From positions 310,001 through 374,000 of the forward strand of contig PUQB01000031.1 of assembly GCA_003024785.1 (NCBI GenBank): a stretch of 64,000 bases of DNA, read 5' to 3'. The notes under the pieces were generated by a model. The model was not told the DNA's origin. It worked only from the letters and a program-made list of their open reading frames with translations, and searched no databases. Shown here one piece after another: positions 9,723 to 21,777 of this stretch. Source of the DNA: Selaginella tamariscina. Lineage: Eukaryota; Streptophyta; Lycopodiopsida; Selaginellales; Selaginellaceae. Each line of letters starts with the position of its first letter. Position 1 is the first letter of the stretch. A program made the translations under genes and the position numbers.

Positions 9723-12721
9723 GGTGTGTGAGTGAAGCGTTCCCCTTTCAGTGGAGAGAGAGGGGGAGGGAGGGAGGGAGGGAGAGAGGGTAACATGGTG
9801 TATTATATACAGATTGAAGGGCCGAAGATGACGAACACGGACATATTCCGAGAGTTAACTGCGGTGCTATGTACAGAATACAGTAATCAGGACATAAGCA
9901 AACAGATAGACGTGGTGTGGGGAAACTTACAACACGCCGTACGCAAGTTAAGAATTGTTGTTGAGGAGGCGCAGGTGTTATACCACTGTCGTCCCAATGT
10001 ATTCCCTCTCCGAAAATCTCACCTAGAACCACTGTATATTTACAACCCCTTTGTTAAAGCCATGCTCTTCCCCAGCCAACTCAGGGTACGTTGACGTGTG
10101 CGTGTGTGTGAGAAAGAGAGAGAGAGAGAATGTTTCATATATATAACCGAATGTATGTATATGTATGTACGTATACTAATCGATGATTCTAGCTAGAAAT
10201 CGTATCTAGCAAGGAATTGATGATGATGATGTATTAACGTCTGCCCATGGCCGATGTGGGCATGGACAAAGTACAAGCAATGTTACAGTACAGTGCGTGT
10301 ACATGAACCTATATATGTAGTGCAACATATATAGACACTGCAATATACATGCGTGTGTATATATTTCTGACCTTCGTTTCTATTAAGGGCCACGACCTTG
10401 TCATTTGTGGAACCGGTTTAGAACTTCTGTCTGAAGGTAATCAAATTGGACCGATTAAGACTAAGCCGGTTTTGAAGTTTACTGATTTTCCACTCTGGGA
10501 AGACGAAGTTCAGGTACAGTGTTATGTATATATTCATTGTGTATTTACGTCTGTATGTATATATTATTATATACATGTGCATATAGAACCACACGCACGT
10601 ACGTACACCAAGTGAATACACATGCTTTACTACAGATTATGAGATACCTAGAGAATTTTGCCCATGTTACGATCGATGATTGCCGTGCATTGTTATATCA
10701 CTTCGGTGGAAGATTAAAACCTTTGGTTAGCTGCGTTGAAGGATACGTTGGTACGTCTATATGTATTCATATATGTATATATATTGCTATAAATTATATA
10801 TATATATTGCTATAAATTATATATATATATTATATATATATATATATTCATGTACTATTTGCAGGTGGACTTGATCCGAATGGGAAACCAGTCACTTACA
10901 AAAGCATTCAACAGTGCATTGGAGGTAATTATTATATACGATATAGCATTTACACACACAATTTATATGCAATTTATGTATAATAAATTATATATTTTGT
11001 AGATTATGAAAGGCATGCCGTGGAGACAGTTGATAAGAGACACACGTTGGCTTATTTCCTTAAGGAGTTGAAGGTTATTGATAAGCCTACGTACGACTTG
11101 GTGCGGAATACATATAGAGCCTTTGCTTGGTGGGGTGACTATTTCGAGGTATTGGGTTTACACATATACATATATGTATATATATGATGTTTACATACAT
11201 AAACATACGCACACACAATTAACAAAGTGAAAGTTGAACAGGCAGTGACAATGAAGGAGTTAAAAAATGGTTTACTTGGGATTTGCACGGTTTAAGGCAG
11301 TACCCATAGATGAACCATCAGCGGCTGAGGTTTTGACAGATAAGGTTACCATGTTAACTGGTGTTATGGACGAGCCGTTACCAGCTAAGACACTACACAA
11401 GCATTTTAGTGCTGATAAAGAGTTACTGGAAGATCTTAGAGTTTCAAGTCTCGTCCCGGGTAAGGGCAGATTATGGGAGCAGCACCTTTTTGATGACCTT
11501 GTTCGCCTTTTTAACGGGTCTACTCCCCTTAACGAGCATCCTCTCCTCAAGGTACAGACATATACATATATCAGTGCTGTGTGTTTGAATATTCATAGAT
11601 GCACCAGTATACATATATATATCTCTGTGTGTGTGTGTGTGTGCTTATTTGCTCATTGACTAATATACAAATGTAATGGTGTTTGATGGCAGGACGTGGA
11701 GGTTCCAGAGATATTCCGGCAGCCGGGATCTATAGTGAATGCGGACAAACAGGGCGGCCCTCCGTTGGTGGTTCCCGGACATATAAATTACGGCCTCCTA
11801 GAGTTTATGCGGCAGCCGGAAGAAGGCCGTCCGGCAATGCTTATTTGCGAGAATATGGCCGGTCCCGATGCTTTCTTCTTTGTTAAGGTGTGTGTGTGGG
11901 AGTGTGTACACACATATTCATATATGACTTTATGTATTCATCATAAGCATAAACATTCTTATTCTTGGTTGGGTATAAGTTGGATGTGTATGATATATAT
12001 ATATGTGTGTGTGTGTGTGTGTTTAGAGAGAGAGAGTTTAATTCAACTTAAGCCTAATAAAATGGATACATAACTTAGTTGCAAGATGGGAAGACGATTG
12101 GAGTGTTCGTACACGCAAAGTACAAGCACAGATCGAGCTCGTACGGAGCAGCAATGCACTACACAGAGCCTGAAGCAGCATATATTAGATGGAAGAACGA
12201 GCCACCCCGTAAAGACGCACATATCCAGGTATGTACATATATGTGTGTGGCGTACACAACGCATCTTTATAGTATAATATGTCTCTATTATTTGTGTTGT
12301 ATTACATGTAGGTCGTATGTATGTGTATACATAATAGATGGATATGTTAACGACTTAAGAATAAGAATATTAATGTATTATATGTTACTAACTTTTACTT
12401 TTATTAATAATGGGATTAATATAATATATAATACAGGCAGCAAAGAGGCAGGCGTACGAACAGTACATGAGTGCAAACGCTACGAACTTGCCGTGGACGG
12501 CTGGATTCGTCAGGCTCATGCTAACGTGGCCAGCGGCAGAGAGCAGCGGGCAGAAGACACGTGTAATTAATCCTCAACGTGGCGGGCCTCAATTGGTCAT
12601 TGAGATCAATGACGTGGAATCTGCACAGCTGTTCTCAGAGGAACACAAGAAGGCACTGGAGCTTATGAGGCCTATTCGACTCTTGGATGTGCGTCCTGAG
12701 CCTGTTCGAGATTTCCCTTAA
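8116..12721 (+). CDS. CR (Crinkler/RHS-type)-like protein: P-loop NTPase plus PD-(D/E)XK-like nuclease
   Basis: Fifteen exons give about 804 residues: 8116-8233, 8575-8662, 8762-8832, 8995-9215, 9310-9408, 9477-9689, 9813-10085, 10388-10513, 10636-10750, 10865-10924, 11003-11148, 11297-11551, 11693-11887, 12079-12228, 12437-12721. The P-loop GGMGCGKS lies near residues 176-183 and a Walker B-like strand RIVVEEAQ near 317-323. The C-terminal block has E648, GPDA (D654) and VFVHAKYK (K674), laid out like a PD-(D/E)XK nuclease with His where Glu/Gln is usual. NTPase plus nuclease is the established architecture of CR effectors and related eukaryotic proteins; a role in defence, conflict or effector biology is inference. 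The acceptor at 11297 keeps the frame; an earlier AG at 11242 would run into a stop after an A6 tract. The N-terminus is uncertain: 8607 is an alternative start, and the 8116 start adds a basic, transit-like leader. Confidence 0.75.
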
Positions 12722-12800
12722 TTAAGCAAGGTCAGTTTTAATATTTAATATGCTTATTAAAACCCTCTCTCTCACACACAGAATAATATATGTACCTGCA

Positions 12801-12831
<31 letters not shown>

Positions 12832-14120
12832 AGGATATGTGTATGCGTACACATACACATGATTACACTGTTATCTAGTGTTTGTGTATTCAGGATTTGG
12901 AGTTGAGGATATGACGTATTTGAGTATATTGGGGCTTTCTTGTTCTACTTATTGTGTTCTTTGTTTAAAACAACTAAATGAATATAATGTAGTAACACAG
13001 CAAGATTGGCATGTGTATATATGTGCTGTGTGTGTGTGTGTGAGTGAGAGAGAGAGAGAGGAGAAGCAATATTAATGATGAGTACCCTGATTAAAACATA
13101 GAGAGCTCTTTATTTTTTAAACTAATAAAAATTTAATCATTTATACCAAATTTAGTTTTTTTTACAAATTATTGACCATTTTATTTAAGTTTTAAAACTA
13201 ATTTACCACTGTCTGAATGTAAAGTTTTATTATAAATCAAAAAATGATTATTTTAAACGAATAATATTAATAAAATCCTATCTATATAATAATGAGTATT
13301 GAACTATATATTAATAATGTTGCTATAATCGTTTTTGTTATAAATATCTTATAATGTCATCTAATTTATATTAAAATCAAAGAATATACTAATTATATAA
13401 CCAAGAATAATCTAAGCATACAAGAAAGCAAACTACGTATGTTTATATTAAAATAAGATATATATAAATATCTATATTTATTATTCAGTGAATTTCCCGT
13501 GTAAGTATATTTGTAATAAATAGCATGAAATATACATTATACAATATAATGTATACCTATATATTTCACAATATATACATATATAATCTGTAATATTCTG
13601 GTTTAGGGAGGTTCTAATATTCCTAGATGATATAATCACAGACATATACATGTATTGCGTTTATGTATATACATGTAGAACATATATATATATACATACA
13701 TACACACACACACAAATACTATGCTTTCTATATGCAGTATATACATATAAACAGAAGACAGTGCGAATATTTAGGGGCATTCTGTATATACGTAAACGAT
13801 ATACATGTTTGCACGTATTTATACACGTACACATAATATTTAACAAACTGTGCTCTCTCTCAAACACGCACACACGCACACACGCATACACGCATACTTC
13901 ATATAGGCATATTGAGCATCTGTTTCACAGTCAGAAAAATGTTTAGCATGTTAAGACGAGGGTGTGTGTGTGTGTGTATGAGAGAGAGAGAGAGAGAGAT
14001 ACAAATCCAGAACCGGAATGTGTACAAACCGGGGCTCTTTTATATTAACATATATTATTAATATACAGAACATTCTAACTACTGCACTCACAGCATATTC
14101 AGCTCATTATTCCAGGAATA
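12722..14120. other. Intergenic, microsatellites then AT-rich
   Basis: Downstream of the NTPase-nuclease gene come (CA)n/(GT)n tracts at 12770-12835 and a GT/GA tract at 13025-13065. A/T-rich DNA follows to 13640, and (CA)n/(GA)n DNA to 14010. I see no gene. Confidence 0.5.
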
Positions 14121-14149
14121 TACTAAGAATGTATAATGTGTGTATTTTG

Positions 14150-14266
14150 TAACAGCCTTTGTATGTCACCGTGGGATCGCGCTAGCCTTGAAGCCTCGTG
14201 TGCCAGCTTCTCAAATATGTCATTTATTCCCATTGCCTTGGAGGATATTCCTGTCTCTGGGTGCAC
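14150..14266 (-). pseudogene. Histone H2B fragment
   Basis: The minus strand from 14266 reads [31 protein letters not shown] and then HGDIQRL. This is the central alpha1-alpha2 region of histone H2B, which is very highly conserved. The usual MNSFV between the first two blocks is missing, the N-terminal tail and alphaC are absent, and the frame ends soon after at a stop. No AG acceptor precedes GTGCACCC. It is therefore a truncated, deleted copy rather than an exon of a working gene. Confidence 0.7.
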
Positions 14267-14304
14267 GTATGTATGCATACAACACACACGCACGCACGCA
14301 CAGA

Positions 14305-14665
14305 CACACATGTTACTGAAGAGAGAGGGAGATGTATACCCTGTTAATATATACGAACTCCCTCTCTTTTTCCAGTAATGTAAAGTGAAAATATGTACTT
14401 GTGCATTCTATATACACCATTACGACATCTATCTATCTATCTAGACACACACACACACACACACGTATGTGGTGTATATAGGACGTGTGCATATACAAAC
14501 AAATTACACGCACATTACTGAAGAGAGAGAGATGTATACCGCGTATATGGATATGCTAAACAAGGAAAAACCATTCCATTGTACTTTCTATATAGAAACT
14601 CTCTCTCTCTCTCTCTTCAGTAATATAAAGTGAAAAACTAAGGACTTATGCATTTTATATACATT
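14305..14665. repeat. Direct duplication of a ~150-200-bp unit
   Basis: The phrase TTACTGAAGAGAGAG...GATGTATACC, a CTCTCTCT...CAGTAAT block and GTAAAGTGAAAA followed by GCATTYTATATACA occur in the same order at about 14311-14415 and 14515-14665. Here tandem duplication seems to be bounded by GA/CT tracts, as elsewhere in the window. Confidence 0.6.
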
Positions 14666-14669
14666 TCCT

Positions 14670-14815
14670 ACATATAAACGTATATGTGGTATCATACAAT
14701 GATCCATACATACATATACAAACACATGATACGTATATGTGGTACAAACACATGATCCATATAAACGTATATGTGGTACAAACACATGATCCATACATAC
14801 ATTTCAAACATGATA
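14670..14815. repeat. Short minisatellite, ~35-bp units
   Basis: ACGTATATGTGGTACAAACA followed by CATGATCCATA recurs about three times with small changes, plus a leading variant with TATCATACAATGATCC. No coding potential. Confidence 0.6.
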
Positions 14816-15234
14816 AGTCTAAACACTAGTATATTCTAATTTATATATAATTAAATCTTATTAAATAAAATTTAAAATTAAAATAAATCATAATAATTCA
14901 TTAAAATATATAGTTTTAGATAAGCCTCAGAACAAAATTTAATTAGTATATTTCACTAGTTTTTAATTAAATCTTTTTAAATGTTTCATTAAAAAACTTA
15001 AATTTAGACCATCCAATTCAATTTATCCAAAATAAAATTTTATGGTTTAAAATCACTTGCTTGTAAAACAATAATGATAATATTAAAAACTTAAAATATT
15101 TATAATTAAATGAAGTATATGCCTTACTTACACACATATAATATTTAAATAAATATAACATCTAAAAGTATGAGTTTTCTTATTATTTTTTTAATGTTAC
15201 TTAAATAAAGAGGTAAGAAAAACCTTGCGTGTAA

Positions 15235-15265
<31 letters not shown>

Positions 15266-15720
15266 TGTGTGTGTGTGTAGATATATAGATATATACGTGT
15301 ACAATATGGCTGTGTTAAAATGAAATTAATTATGCTTCATGTGTATTTTAAATATGTTATATGTTTATAAATTTAAATAATAATCAATCATTTTAAAATA
15401 CATTATAAACATATAAATATATTATATAATAGAATTCAACCTACCTTATTAAACTTTCAATTAAGCTTTTTATTTATAAATTCATTCTTCTAACAACTAT
15501 TTTAAAATCCAGATTATATTAAACTCAAATAATATATTTTCAGCATACATAAGATTGAATAATTAATTAAAAGGCATACATAAACAGTATATCCTCACCC
15601 AATACACACACCCACACACACACACCTCTCACAATATTAATAGAAAGTTTATGTTTTAAAGTAAATAATAAAAGATTAAGAAGCTTAATACTCAAAAACT
15701 GCGAAAGGGTTACTTGTTTC
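14816..15720. other. AT-rich intergenic DNA with one (GT)n tract
   Basis: A/T-rich throughout apart from a (GT)n run at 15235-15280. It lies downstream of the minus-strand BTF3 gene, so 15560-15720 is probably its 3' UTR region. Nothing else recognised. Confidence 0.5.
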
Positions 15721-15723
15721 TTC

Positions 15724-15942
15724 TTAAGGGTCCTCTTTGGCAGCCTCCTCAAAAGTCTCACCTGGTACCAAGTCCGGCACGTCGTCATCGTCCTCCACAC
15801 CACCCGGTCTCTGCCTCTGGTACTGCTCCGCTATCCTCTTCAAGTTCGCCAAGTTATCCGGTCCTGTATAATAACATATGTATATTTATACGTGTGTATG
15901 TATACATGTCCGTGTGTGTGTTGTGTGTGTGTGTGGTGTGTG

Positions 15943-16007
<65 letters not shown>

Positions 16008-17116
16008 AGATATACGGCTTACCGAGCTGGTTTAAGATGCCAGGGAACAAGTCTTGGAGCTCTGAAACAGAGGAAGTAAACCAGTTATATAATTTAAACT
16101 ACACATTCAATATGTATCCTTACTCTTGGTTGAAGAATTCCCACTAACAACCCATGTATTGGCCGGGAGGAGAGCTTGAACTGTGTAAGAAGAATAATAG
16201 TCAGACATTATGCACGCGTGCACACACACACACACACGGACCTTTGGGATTGGCAAAGTGGATGACTGTGTCATCCTTGAAGATGTTCACCTCCTCGATG
16301 CCAGGAATTGTGTTCACGCCAAGCCTCTTTAGAGTGGTCTGCAGCCTCTTGTCATCAGTCGTGGTAGTTTTATGCACTGCCTTCTTCTTCCTGTACCATA
16401 CGCACTCCACGTTAGATATACACCCATACACATATTAGTCTGTGTGTGCGGGTATTATATTGTGCATGTCTTATGCATGTGTGTACAGACACATTATTAG
16501 TACACATACAATTTTCCATATATTAACATGTGTGTGCAAAGGTCAGGGGCGTATATTTAGAGCTAAATTAACATTGATATAGATTACACAGTCGATTAAT
16601 GACAGAATTAACAGTATAAACACACACACACACATGTCTGTGTGTGTGTGTACAAACACATATTATTATACACATACAATTTTCCATATATGTACGCAAA
16701 GATTTCTGAAAGGCAGGGGCGTATATGTTGGACTATTAAGCTAAATTAATATCAATATAGATTACACAGTCGATAATAACAGTACAAAACACACACACAC
16801 ATATATTATTAGTACACATACAAATTTTCCATATATTAGCATGTGTGTGTGTATGCAAAGATTTCTGAAAGGCAGGGAAGCTAAATTAATATCGATATAG
16901 ATTACACAGTCGATTAATGGTAGAATTAACTGTACAAAACACACACACACACACACAAAACACACATACATAGATTATTAGTATTTCTCTCTCTACGGAC
17001 ATAGACGCACACGCACACATATACATTGTATACAAGTAGATGTCTCACCTTCTGACGGTGCCCTTGCCTCCTGTACGCACAGCAGACGCCATTTTCATCA
17101 GCTTATCGCGATCCAT
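15724..17116 (-). CDS. BTF3: BTF3 / nascent polypeptide-associated complex subunit beta
   Basis: Five minus-strand exons (17116-17049, 16390-16242, 16180-16124, 16061-16023, 15863-15724) join in frame to 150 residues, the usual family length. The protein begins [19 protein letters not shown] and has the basic ribosome-contact motif [10 protein letters not shown]. It continues with the NAC domain ([43 protein letters not shown]) and ends in an acidic tail [17 protein letters not shown]. The beta subunit pairs with NAC-alpha at the ribosome exit tunnel and shields nascent chains. A 5' UTR intron seems to end directly at the ATG (TTCTGCAG|ATG). Intron 1 carries a tandem triplication. There is no frame damage, and the identification is certain. 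Confidence 0.95.
16495..16945. repeat. Tandem triplication inside BTF3 intron 1
   Basis: Three copies of about 130-150 bp start near 16495, 16662 and 16803. Each has CACATACAA(A)TTTTCCATAT, then GCAAAG, GGCAGGG, GCTAAATTAA, and GATATAGATTACACAGTCGA, and is followed by a (CA)n tract. The copies differ by point changes and small indels. The unit boundaries fall in the CA/GT tracts. Confidence 0.75.
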
Positions 17117-17290
17117 CTGCAGAAAACAGAGAAAAAAGTGTGAATCCCCTTGAATCCCATGAAATCTCAAGAATCCCATAAACTCCCTCTCTCTCTCAAA
17201 TCCCATGGAATCCCATTTGCACCATACCTCGGCGCCGTCCCCGCTCCTAAAAGATAACAGCCTCAAGGGTTTTAGGGCTAGGGTTTCTCT
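17117..17290 (-). promoter_or_regulatory. BTF3 5' region: 5' UTR intron and telo-box
   Basis: Reading on the minus strand, AAACCCTAGCCCTAAAACCC lies near 17285-17266, a telo-box-like promoter element common in plant genes for the translation machinery. A short 5' UTR exon ends GGCGCCGAG|GTATGG near 17228, and the intron ends TTTTCTGCAG just before the ATG at 17116. Confidence 0.5.
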
Positions 17291-17334
17291 ACTTCCGTAC
17301 CGTACGAAGATTTAATTTTTATTACAATAGGCCT

Positions 17335-17706
17335 CCTTCTCTCCTCTCCCTCTCTCTCCTTCCCCTCCCCTCTCTCTCTCCCTCCCTCCTCTCCCTCTCT
17401 CTCCCTCCTCCTCTCCTTCCCCTCCCCCTCTCTCTCCCTCTTCCTCCTCTCTCTCCCTCCTCCTCCCTCCCTCCCTCTTCCTCCTACCTCTCCCTCCCCT
17501 CCTCTCTCTCTCTCCTCTTTCACCCCCCTCTCTCCTCTCTCTCTCCCTCCCTCTCTCTCTCACCCCCTCTCTCTCTCTCACCCCCTCTCTCGCCTCCTCC
17601 CTCTCTCTCCCCTCCCCTCTCCCCTCCCTCTCTCCCCTCCCTCTCCCTCTCTCCCCCTCCCTCTCCCCTCCTCCTTTCACCCCCTCTCCCCCTCCCTCTC
17701 TCTCTA
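17335..17706. repeat. ~370-bp pure polypyrimidine tract (CT/CCT)n
   Basis: The plus strand is almost purely C and T, in mixed CTCTCC, CCCTCC and CTCTCTCT units, with only isolated other bases. Such homopurine-homopyrimidine DNA can form triplexes and is hard to sequence. It lies immediately upstream of the BTF3 promoter. Long open frames rich in Glu, Arg and Gly on the minus strand are by-products of composition. Confidence 0.85.
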
Positions 17707-17789
17707 GAAACTTAGATGTATATATCACGAATTTCTTCTACGCAATCCATTACAACAATACAATAAGTAACATGATCAGGAGCACACCT

Positions 17790-19285
17790 TTTCCTTCATC
17801 TCCAGACAAACAAGGGCAGCCTCATTAAACCTTTTGCCCTTAAACCCATCAATAAGAAGCTATAAGTCACACATCCGGCACACACACCTTCTTCAATCTG
17901 CTCAAACACTTCCAACGCCTCGTCAACCTTATGCCCTTTACACAGCCCGTCAATAAGGGTGTTAAACGCCACGATATCGACCCCACGCCCTTTCTCGACC
18001 ATATCTCGGACAATCTCATAATATAACGTACACCACCGGCTCGCACAGCCCTTTTATGAGTATACTATACGTATATATACTCGACAAGGCCCTTTCCTAT
18101 CATCTTGTTAAAGAGCTCCACTGCCTGTTTAAGTTCTCTACATCTACATAATCCGTAGAAACGCATTGTACGTATACGCATCTGGAGAGAGATTCCTCGA
18201 TACCATCTCATTAAGCTTCGTATAGCCTCCTCAAGGTAACCTTTGTTGCAAAGCCGACTATAATCACATTATAAGTGATAACTCCAGGAGTTAATCCTCT
18301 CTTAATCATCCCCTCGAACAACTCCAGCGCTTGCTCTTACTTGCTCTTCCTACATAACCCCTCGATTAACACCGTATCGTTACTGTATTTCCCGGCAACC
18401 CCTCTCTTGCATCTTCATAAACGTTTCATATGCGTGCTCGACGTATCCAAGCTTGCACAGCCGTTAAAACCGTATTATACGTGACCGTATCTGGAAGTAT
18501 ACCTCCTGGAGCATGTACATGTATACTTGGTTACCCTCCAGAATCTGACCGGCTTTCATGTATCCGTCTATGAGAGCCGAGTATGTTACCACGTCCGGCT
18601 CGTAGCTGCACGTAAGCATCACTTGGAACACTCTGTGTGCCTCTTCTATCCTGTTCATCTTGCAGAACATGTTCAGGATTGCTGTGTAAGCTACTCTGTC
18701 TAGAACATAGCCTCGTTCCTCCACTTCTTCAAGCATTGCCATTGCCTCGTCTGCCTTGTCCTCCTGCATATGTAATATAATCTCTCTCTCTTTCTCTCTC
18801 TCACACACACACACAAACACGCTCATACACATGTATATAGTTATTTAACATCTTTTCTCAAGCATGAGATATGGAAGTAGAAAAATGCACACTCATGTGT
18901 GTAACGCATACAGTCCCACATTATATGCAATGCACTAAGTATTGAGAGAACAGAATCTATCACGCATGTATATATAGATTTGAAATATGTATACGGACAC
19001 ACACACACACACACAACACGCACACGCACACGCACACGCACACACACGCAACACGCAACACGCTCACACACATGTATATAGTTATTTAACATCTTTTCTC
19101 AAGCATGAGATATGGAAGTAGGAAAATGCACACTTATGTGTGTAACGCATACAGTCCCACATTATATGCAATGCACTAAGTATTGGGAGAACAGAATCTA
19201 TCACGCATGTATATATAGATTTGAAATATGTATATACACACACACACCAGACCTACAGAGTCCATCAATAAGCGCTGTGTACCTA

Positions 19286-19333
<48 letters not shown>

Positions 19334-19612
19334 ACAACACGCACACACACGCAACACCAACACGCAACACGCAACACGCTCACACACATGTATATAGTTA
19401 TTTAACATCTTTTCTCAAGCATGACATATGGAAGTAGGAAAATGCACCACTCATGTGTGTAACGCATACAGTCGCACATTATATGCAAATGCAAGAGAGC
19501 TGAATCTATCACCATGATGAGAACGCTTATTATGCATGTATATATAGATTCGAATATGTATACGGACACATACACCCCTGCAGAGTCTGTCGATAAGTGC
19601 TGTGTACGTAAC

Positions 19613-19654
<42 letters not shown>

Positions 19655-21192
19655 CACACACACACACGCTCATACACATGTATATAGTTATTTAACATCT
19701 TTTCTCAAGCATGAAATGGAAGTAGAAGAAAATGCACACCCATATGTGTGTAACGCATACAGTCCCACATTATATAAGTATTCTTAGAGAGAGAAAGAAC
19801 TGAATTTATCAACATCTGATGAAACGGTATTATGCATGTATCTATAGATTTGAAATAGTCTACGGACACACACACACCTGCAGAGTCCAAGTGCTGTGTA
19901 CGTAACTCTCTCTCTCTCTCTCACGCACGCACACACAGGCTCACACACACGTGTATAGTTATTTAACATCTTATCTCAGAGATATGGAAGTAGAAAAATG
20001 CACACCCCTATGTGTGTAACGCATACGGTCTGAAACATTCACACACACACACACGCATATATATATATAGAGAGAGAGAGTCAAACATTAATCTCTCATA
20101 TGTTTATCACCATCTGATGAAAAACGCTTATTATGCATGTATATATAAATTTGGATGAATATACACAATATGTATACGGGCGCGCGCGCACACACACCAC
20201 ACACACACACACACACACACCTGCAGAGTCCGTCAATAAGTGCTGTGTACTAACTATTGTTGGAGAACACCCTCTTTTGTTCATTGCCTCAACAAGACAA
20301 GAGCTTCTTCGATCCTCCCTCTTTACAGAGACCAGAGACTAAAGGATTATAAGTGAAAGGAGTGCATACAAGTCCCTCTTCCAGCTCCCGAAGTACTTAA
20401 GTGCATTCAAACACAAGCTTACATCTGCAAAGCTGGGAGATAACCATGTGTGTGTATGACAATCAGGCTCCACACCGTAGAGACGCATTTCTCTCACAAT
20501 CTTGCATGCCTCCTCTGTCTTAGATGCCGCAATAACCACACGGTACATGGCTGTGTCCGGCGTACACACCTCATACACCTTCGTACACAGGAGTGTATAC
20601 GCTTCGGAGTGCTTTCCTGCCTTTGTGAAAAACGTTGATAAGCTCTGTGCACGTCCACTTGGTGTGTGAGAACCTGGGCTGTACAGTGCACCAGTCGAAA
20701 AACTCCTGTACAACACCGGTGTCTCTCAAGTTCCGGATGACTTTGGAGACAGTTCTAGAGCAGAGCTCCCCTCTGTAACTACTTAGAGCTAACCTTACAT
20801 CTCTACAGCGAGCATCCTGTAGAATCCTTGTGAGAATATGTACATATTGTGAGATATTACCATGTTTTCTATGATCCACTATCTTTGTATCGCTCTTAAC
20901 CATGTTGGGCACTCTTGTTCGAGAAATCTGAGTGTTGGGCACCTGATTTCTGGCTCGATCAATACCCATCTCGTCATTGGTACTTGAATATGGGAATTTC
21001 TTGCCCCATGAATCCCACTGCGTACCTGAATTCCGGCATTTCCTGTTGCTTCATCCTCTGTGGATTCTACCGTACATGCCGAGAAACAGGGATTTCTTAA
21101 TGTAGAGCGATGTACGGACTTGAGAATCTGAAGGCGTTTCCCGACTGGAGCAAAGCCCATGCCATCTTCGTTCTACACCCCAACGCCGCCAT
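17790..21192 (-). pseudogene. P-class PPR pseudogene, broken and internally expanded
   Basis: Minus-strand PPR motifs recur in changing frames. A mitochondrial-type leader starts at 21192 (MAALGCRTKMAWALL) and meets a stop. PPR-like text near 20980-20400 (EFFDWCTVQPRFSHTKWT, then TKAGKHSEAYTLLCTKVYE) needs a one-base shift around 20640. PPR repeats lie at 18750-18500 (DRVAYTAILNMFCKMNRIEE, PDVVTYSALIDGYMKAGQIL) and at 18002-17800 (IVAFNTLIDGLCKGHKVDEA). Between 18003 and 18463 several shifted fragments remain. The centre is taken up by the tandem array at 18830-20250. It is next to, and in the same orientation as, the intact PPR gene, so it is probably its tandem paralogue. Confidence 0.75.
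18830..20250 (-). repeat. Five tandem ~240-320-bp units, most with a PPR shard
   Basis: Units begin near 18830, 19071, 19388, 19678 and 19950 with TATAGTTATTTAACATCTT. Each continues through ATGGAAGTAG, AAAATGCACAC, GTGTGTAACGCATAC, and ATTATGCATGTATATATAGA or a variant. They end in a (CA)n tract, and most also have CTGCAGAGTC...ATAAGTGCTGTGTAC, which on the minus strand encodes a PPR piece such as YTALIDGLCRSG. The first unit lacks most of this piece. Flanking CT/CA runs vary in length. The array looks like repeated duplication of one exon edge with its intron. Confidence 0.75.
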
Positions 21193-21199
21193 AGCCAGG

Positions 21200-21770
21200 A
21201 ATCTCTAAAACCATAAACCCAAAATCTCAATTAACCATAATTATCTTCTCGGTGGCATAAACAACATTTAATATATAAGATATATAACATTTAAAAACCA
21301 GAAAATAATTAAGTATATATAATACGATTTATTATTTATATTAGGAGAAATTATGAAACTGACCCTTTAACATTATCTAATTTCCAAGTAGTTATCTGAA
21401 AATGCCTTGATACCCAATAAAGGATATATATATATATATTATATTCATGTGTGTTATTAAGCTGATTAATTAAAATTTGACTTAAGGCTATTTTCACGTG
21501 TCATATGATTGGTTAAGTAATTTATTATTTATATTCAATAGCTGTAATAATAAAGATTAAAATATTATATCTACAAATAATAAAATATAGATTGACAAAA
21601 AAAAAACTATATGTTACTTCGTTAACATTGATTTCTACACATACACGTATAAGTACCTTATCCACGTATCTCTCGTGCGCCGCTCTGTGCAGCACATACA
21701 TATGCTCCTCCCACCCGTCCGTCGTGTGACGGTATCTGTTGGAAACACAAGGAAAACTTGGATATTCCAC
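21200..21770. other. AT-rich spacer between the two PPR loci
   Basis: A/T-rich sequence with no gene seen. Confidence 0.5.
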
Positions 21771-21777
21771 GTATTGC

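Noticed and set aside
11243-11296. A frameshift in the CR-like gene at the A6 run (11262-11267)
   Set aside because: Using the AG at 11295-11296 as acceptor restores the frame without any indel.
17278-17728. Long minus-strand open frames rich in Glu, Arg and Gly
   Set aside because: They arise from a pure CT/CCT tract; composition alone keeps all frames open, and there is no start context or family similarity.
18830-20250. CRISPR-like array
   Set aside because: Units are 240-320 bp with variable microsatellites, in plant nuclear DNA; no short direct repeats with unique spacers.
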